In this document: piece after piece, positions 7,085-8,108 of the stretch | How positions within the stretch are numbered: the stretch's first letter is position 1 | Layout: each line of letters starts with the position of its first letter | Source of the DNA: Salinivirga sp035268865 | Lineage (GTDB): Bacteria; Bacteroidota; Bacteroidia; Bacteroidales; Salinivirgaceae | Reading direction: 5' to 3' | Length of the DNA stretch: 8,108 nt | NCBI RefSeq assembly: GCF_035268865.1 | Contig: NZ_DATFKB010000130.1 | Span: 1 to 8,108, forward strand | Made by a program: the position numbers and the translations under genes | Notes under the pieces: model-generated | What the model was told of the DNA's origin: nothing | What the model saw: the letters and a program-made list of their open reading frames with translations, nothing else | Database searches by the model: none

Positions 7085-7158
7085 AAAAACGCCTTCAAAA
7101 AAGATTAACAATATAGATTATAAATCTGCAAAAAAATTGTTACAAGGGCGTTTTTTTT
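7085..7158 (+). terminator. Long terminator-like structure with nested inverted repeats
   Basis: AAAAACGCCTT (7085-7095) pairs with AAGGGCGTTTTT (7144-7155) with a single bulged G, and eight T follow (7151-7158). Inside it TAACAAT (7106-7112) pairs perfectly with ATTGTTA (7136-7142), and inside that AGATT (7115-7119) pairs with AATCT (7123-7127) around a 3-nt loop. The outer stem is also followed by T-rich sequence on the minus strand. The internal stems make it larger than an ordinary intrinsic terminator. Confidence 0.55.
7141..7149 (+). repeat. 9-bp direct repeat TACAAGGGC, copy 2
   Basis: This is identical to 6962-6970, 179 bp away. It overlaps the end of the TAACAAT/ATTGTTA stem and the 3' arm of the outer stem, so it is part of the terminator-like fold. 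Confidence 0.5.
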
Positions 7159-7221
7159 AGCCTTTATAATAAAGTTGAGCGCTATAGTTCCAAAAATAAA
7201 ATCATATTAAACCTAAAAGAT

Positions 7222-8108
7222 ATGGAAGAGAAAAAATCTATAGTAACAATTCGGGGAAAAGATAAATCGAAATCGGTTCCAATAGAATCAAAAATTAGAA
7301 CCGAAGCTTTCTCTTCTGTAATAGATAAGTGGCAATCACTTATAGATACAGTTGCAAAAATCGTGGATGTACCATCAGGATTAATAATGAGATTAAATGA
7401 AGAAACCATTGAAGTTTTTCTAAAAAGTCAGAATGAAGGTAATCCTTATCAAGCAGGGGAAAAAACAGATTTAATTTATGGCTTGTATTGTGAAACGGTT
7501 ATAGGCACACAAGAAGAGCTTTTAATTCCTGATGCAACAAAAAATTATGTTTGGAGCAAAAATAACCCTGATGTAGACATAAATATGATTGCTTACCTGG
7601 GGTACCCCATTAACTGGCCTGATGGAAAAGTATTTGGAACAGTTTGTTTATTAGATAACAAAGAAAACTACTATGGCGAGAATTTCAAGGAACTCCTTTA
7701 TCTTGCTAAAACACACATTGAATCAGATTTACAACTCATTAAATCTAAGTATGAATTGGAAGAACTAAACCTCAGCTTGCAAGAAACCAGTAGTATAAAA
7801 ACCAGGTTCTTGTCTTTAATATCTCATGATGTGCGCGGAGGAGTAGGTACACTAAATGAATTTCTTAAATTAATTATAAGAAAATATGATGATTACGAAA
7901 GCCAAAAATTAAAAGAAGACCTAATATATTTGAATAATATGGCCAATTCTGCATTTGAAACACTAGAAAATTTATTAAGCTGGTCAAAAAATGATTTACT
8001 GCACTTAGAGCCCGAAAAAATAGATTTTAATATTGTTGAAATGATTGAAAGCTTATTGTCATTCTTTAAGTTATCAATCAAAATGAAAAATATTGAAGTA
8101 ATAAAAAG
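7222..8108 (+). CDS. GAF-domain sensor histidine kinase, N-terminal part (cut by window end)
   Basis: Open from ATG 7222 to the window edge (295 complete codons, no stop), so the ATP-binding HATPase_c domain lies outside. Residues about 30-170 form a GAF domain, recognisable by IYGLYCETVI, LLIPDA, YLGYPINWPDG and VFGTVCLLD. A coiled-coil linker (about 172-195) leads to a HisKA dimerisation/phosphoacceptor domain. Its H-box is FLSLISHDVRG, with His202 as the predicted autophosphorylation site. No signal peptide or membrane segment is seen, so it should be cytoplasmic and sense a soluble ligand or redox/light cue through GAF; the signal is not identifiable. The usual Pro after the HD-R of the H-box is absent (HDVRGGVG). 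The gene is visibly more A/T-rich than murB. There is no ATG upstream in frame. A response-regulator partner is not in the window. Confidence 0.9.
   Translation, partial: MEEKKSIVTIRGKDKSKSVPIESKIRTEAFSSVIDKWQSLIDTVAKIVDVPSGLIMRLNEETIEVFLKSQNEGNPYQAGEKTDLIYGLYCETVIGTQEELLIPDATKNYVWSKNNPDVDINMIAYLGYPINWPDGKVFGTVCLLDNKENYYGENFKELLYLAKTHIESDLQLIKSKYELEELNLSLQETSSIKTRFLSLISHDVRGGVGTLNEFLKLIIRKYDDYESQKLKEDLIYLNNMANSAFETLENLLSWSKNDLLHLEPEKIDFNIVEMIESLLSFFKLSIKMKNIEVIK

Larger units (their letters stand above)
6962..7158 (+). ncRNA. Candidate structured small RNA or attenuating leader of the kinase gene
   Basis: The stretch between the promoter at 6929-6958 and the T run at 7151-7158 would give a transcript of about 195 nt. 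It has several self-complementary segments: AGAAGCG/CGCTTCT (6998-7004 with 7014-7020), GGTT/AACC (7021-7024 with 7031-7034) and a nested set ending in the terminator-like stem (7085-7155). No coding frame looks convincing on the plus strand. I do not recognise an Rfam family. Because the T run lies before the kinase start at 7222, the structure may work as a terminator for a small RNA or as a conditional attenuator. This is inference from structure and promoter position. Confidence 0.4.

Noticed and set aside
6877..7098. A 73-codon minus-strand frame between murB and the kinase
   Set aside because: No recognised motif, and its interior overlaps the hairpin at 6998-7020 and the plus-strand promoter. 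The segment LYTKDKNVFEKSK looks protein-like, so a gene remnant is possible, but there is no upstream continuation or promoter to support it.
7103..7149. Possible integron attC site because of the nested inverted repeats
   Set aside because: The ends do not fit the RYYYAAC/GTTRRRY core pattern and there is no integrase or cassette gene.
6962..7158. 6S RNA, suggested by the length of about 195 nt
   Set aside because: 6S RNA folds as a long rod with paired 5' and 3' ends. Here the two ends carry a direct repeat, not complementary sequence.
7137..7170. TTGTTA with TATAAT (7165-7170) as a sigma-70-like promoter for the kinase
   Set aside because: The spacer is 22 nt, too long for that promoter type, and TATAAT is not the Bacteroidota -7 consensus. 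It remains a possible secondary start.
7182..7409. Minus-strand frame opposite the kinase start
   Set aside because: It is antisense to the clear GAF-kinase reading frame and shows no family features.

Overview
The window looks like a chromosomal segment from a Bacteroidota bacterium, probably in or near the Bacteroidales/Marinilabiliales. The support is an S46 dipeptidyl-peptidase with a periplasmic signal peptide, a deacetylase-like protein and an acyltransferase-like protein of types I know from Bacteroidota, A-rich sequence instead of Shine-Dalgarno motifs before the start codons, and one clean Bacteroidota-type promoter (TTG, 19 nt, TATCTTTG). I cannot name the genus.

Layout, left to right. 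The 3' end of a maf nucleotide pyrophosphatase gene (1-161) is followed 17 nt later by a complete S46 peptidase gene (179-2353). The residue that sets its S1 pocket is Arg, which points to a DPP11-type enzyme cleaving after Asp/Glu. A hairpin terminator at 2371-2401 separates it from a minus-strand operon of three tightly packed genes: a family-4-type glycosyltransferase (stop at 4628), a polysaccharide-deacetylase-like protein (4626-3316) and a GNAT/FemAB-like protein of unknown function (3296-2400). murB (5832-6848, plus strand) runs divergently from this operon and supplies UDP-MurNAc for peptidoglycan. A 373-bp gap without a convincing gene follows. It holds a good promoter, several hairpins, a 9-bp direct repeat and a terminator-like structure. 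After it begins a soluble GAF-domain sensor histidine kinase (7222 onward) that runs off the right edge.

The peptidase feeds on extracellular or periplasmic peptides, and MurB works in wall synthesis. The minus-strand operon probably builds and modifies a surface glycan, but its product cannot be read from the sequence.

Two parts are least explained by known families. One is the structured region 6960-7158 upstream of the kinase, which could be a small RNA or an attenuating 5' leader. The other is the three-gene glycan operon, with its degenerate deacetylase and unassigned acyltransferase-like protein. Neither is shown to be a new system by sequence alone.
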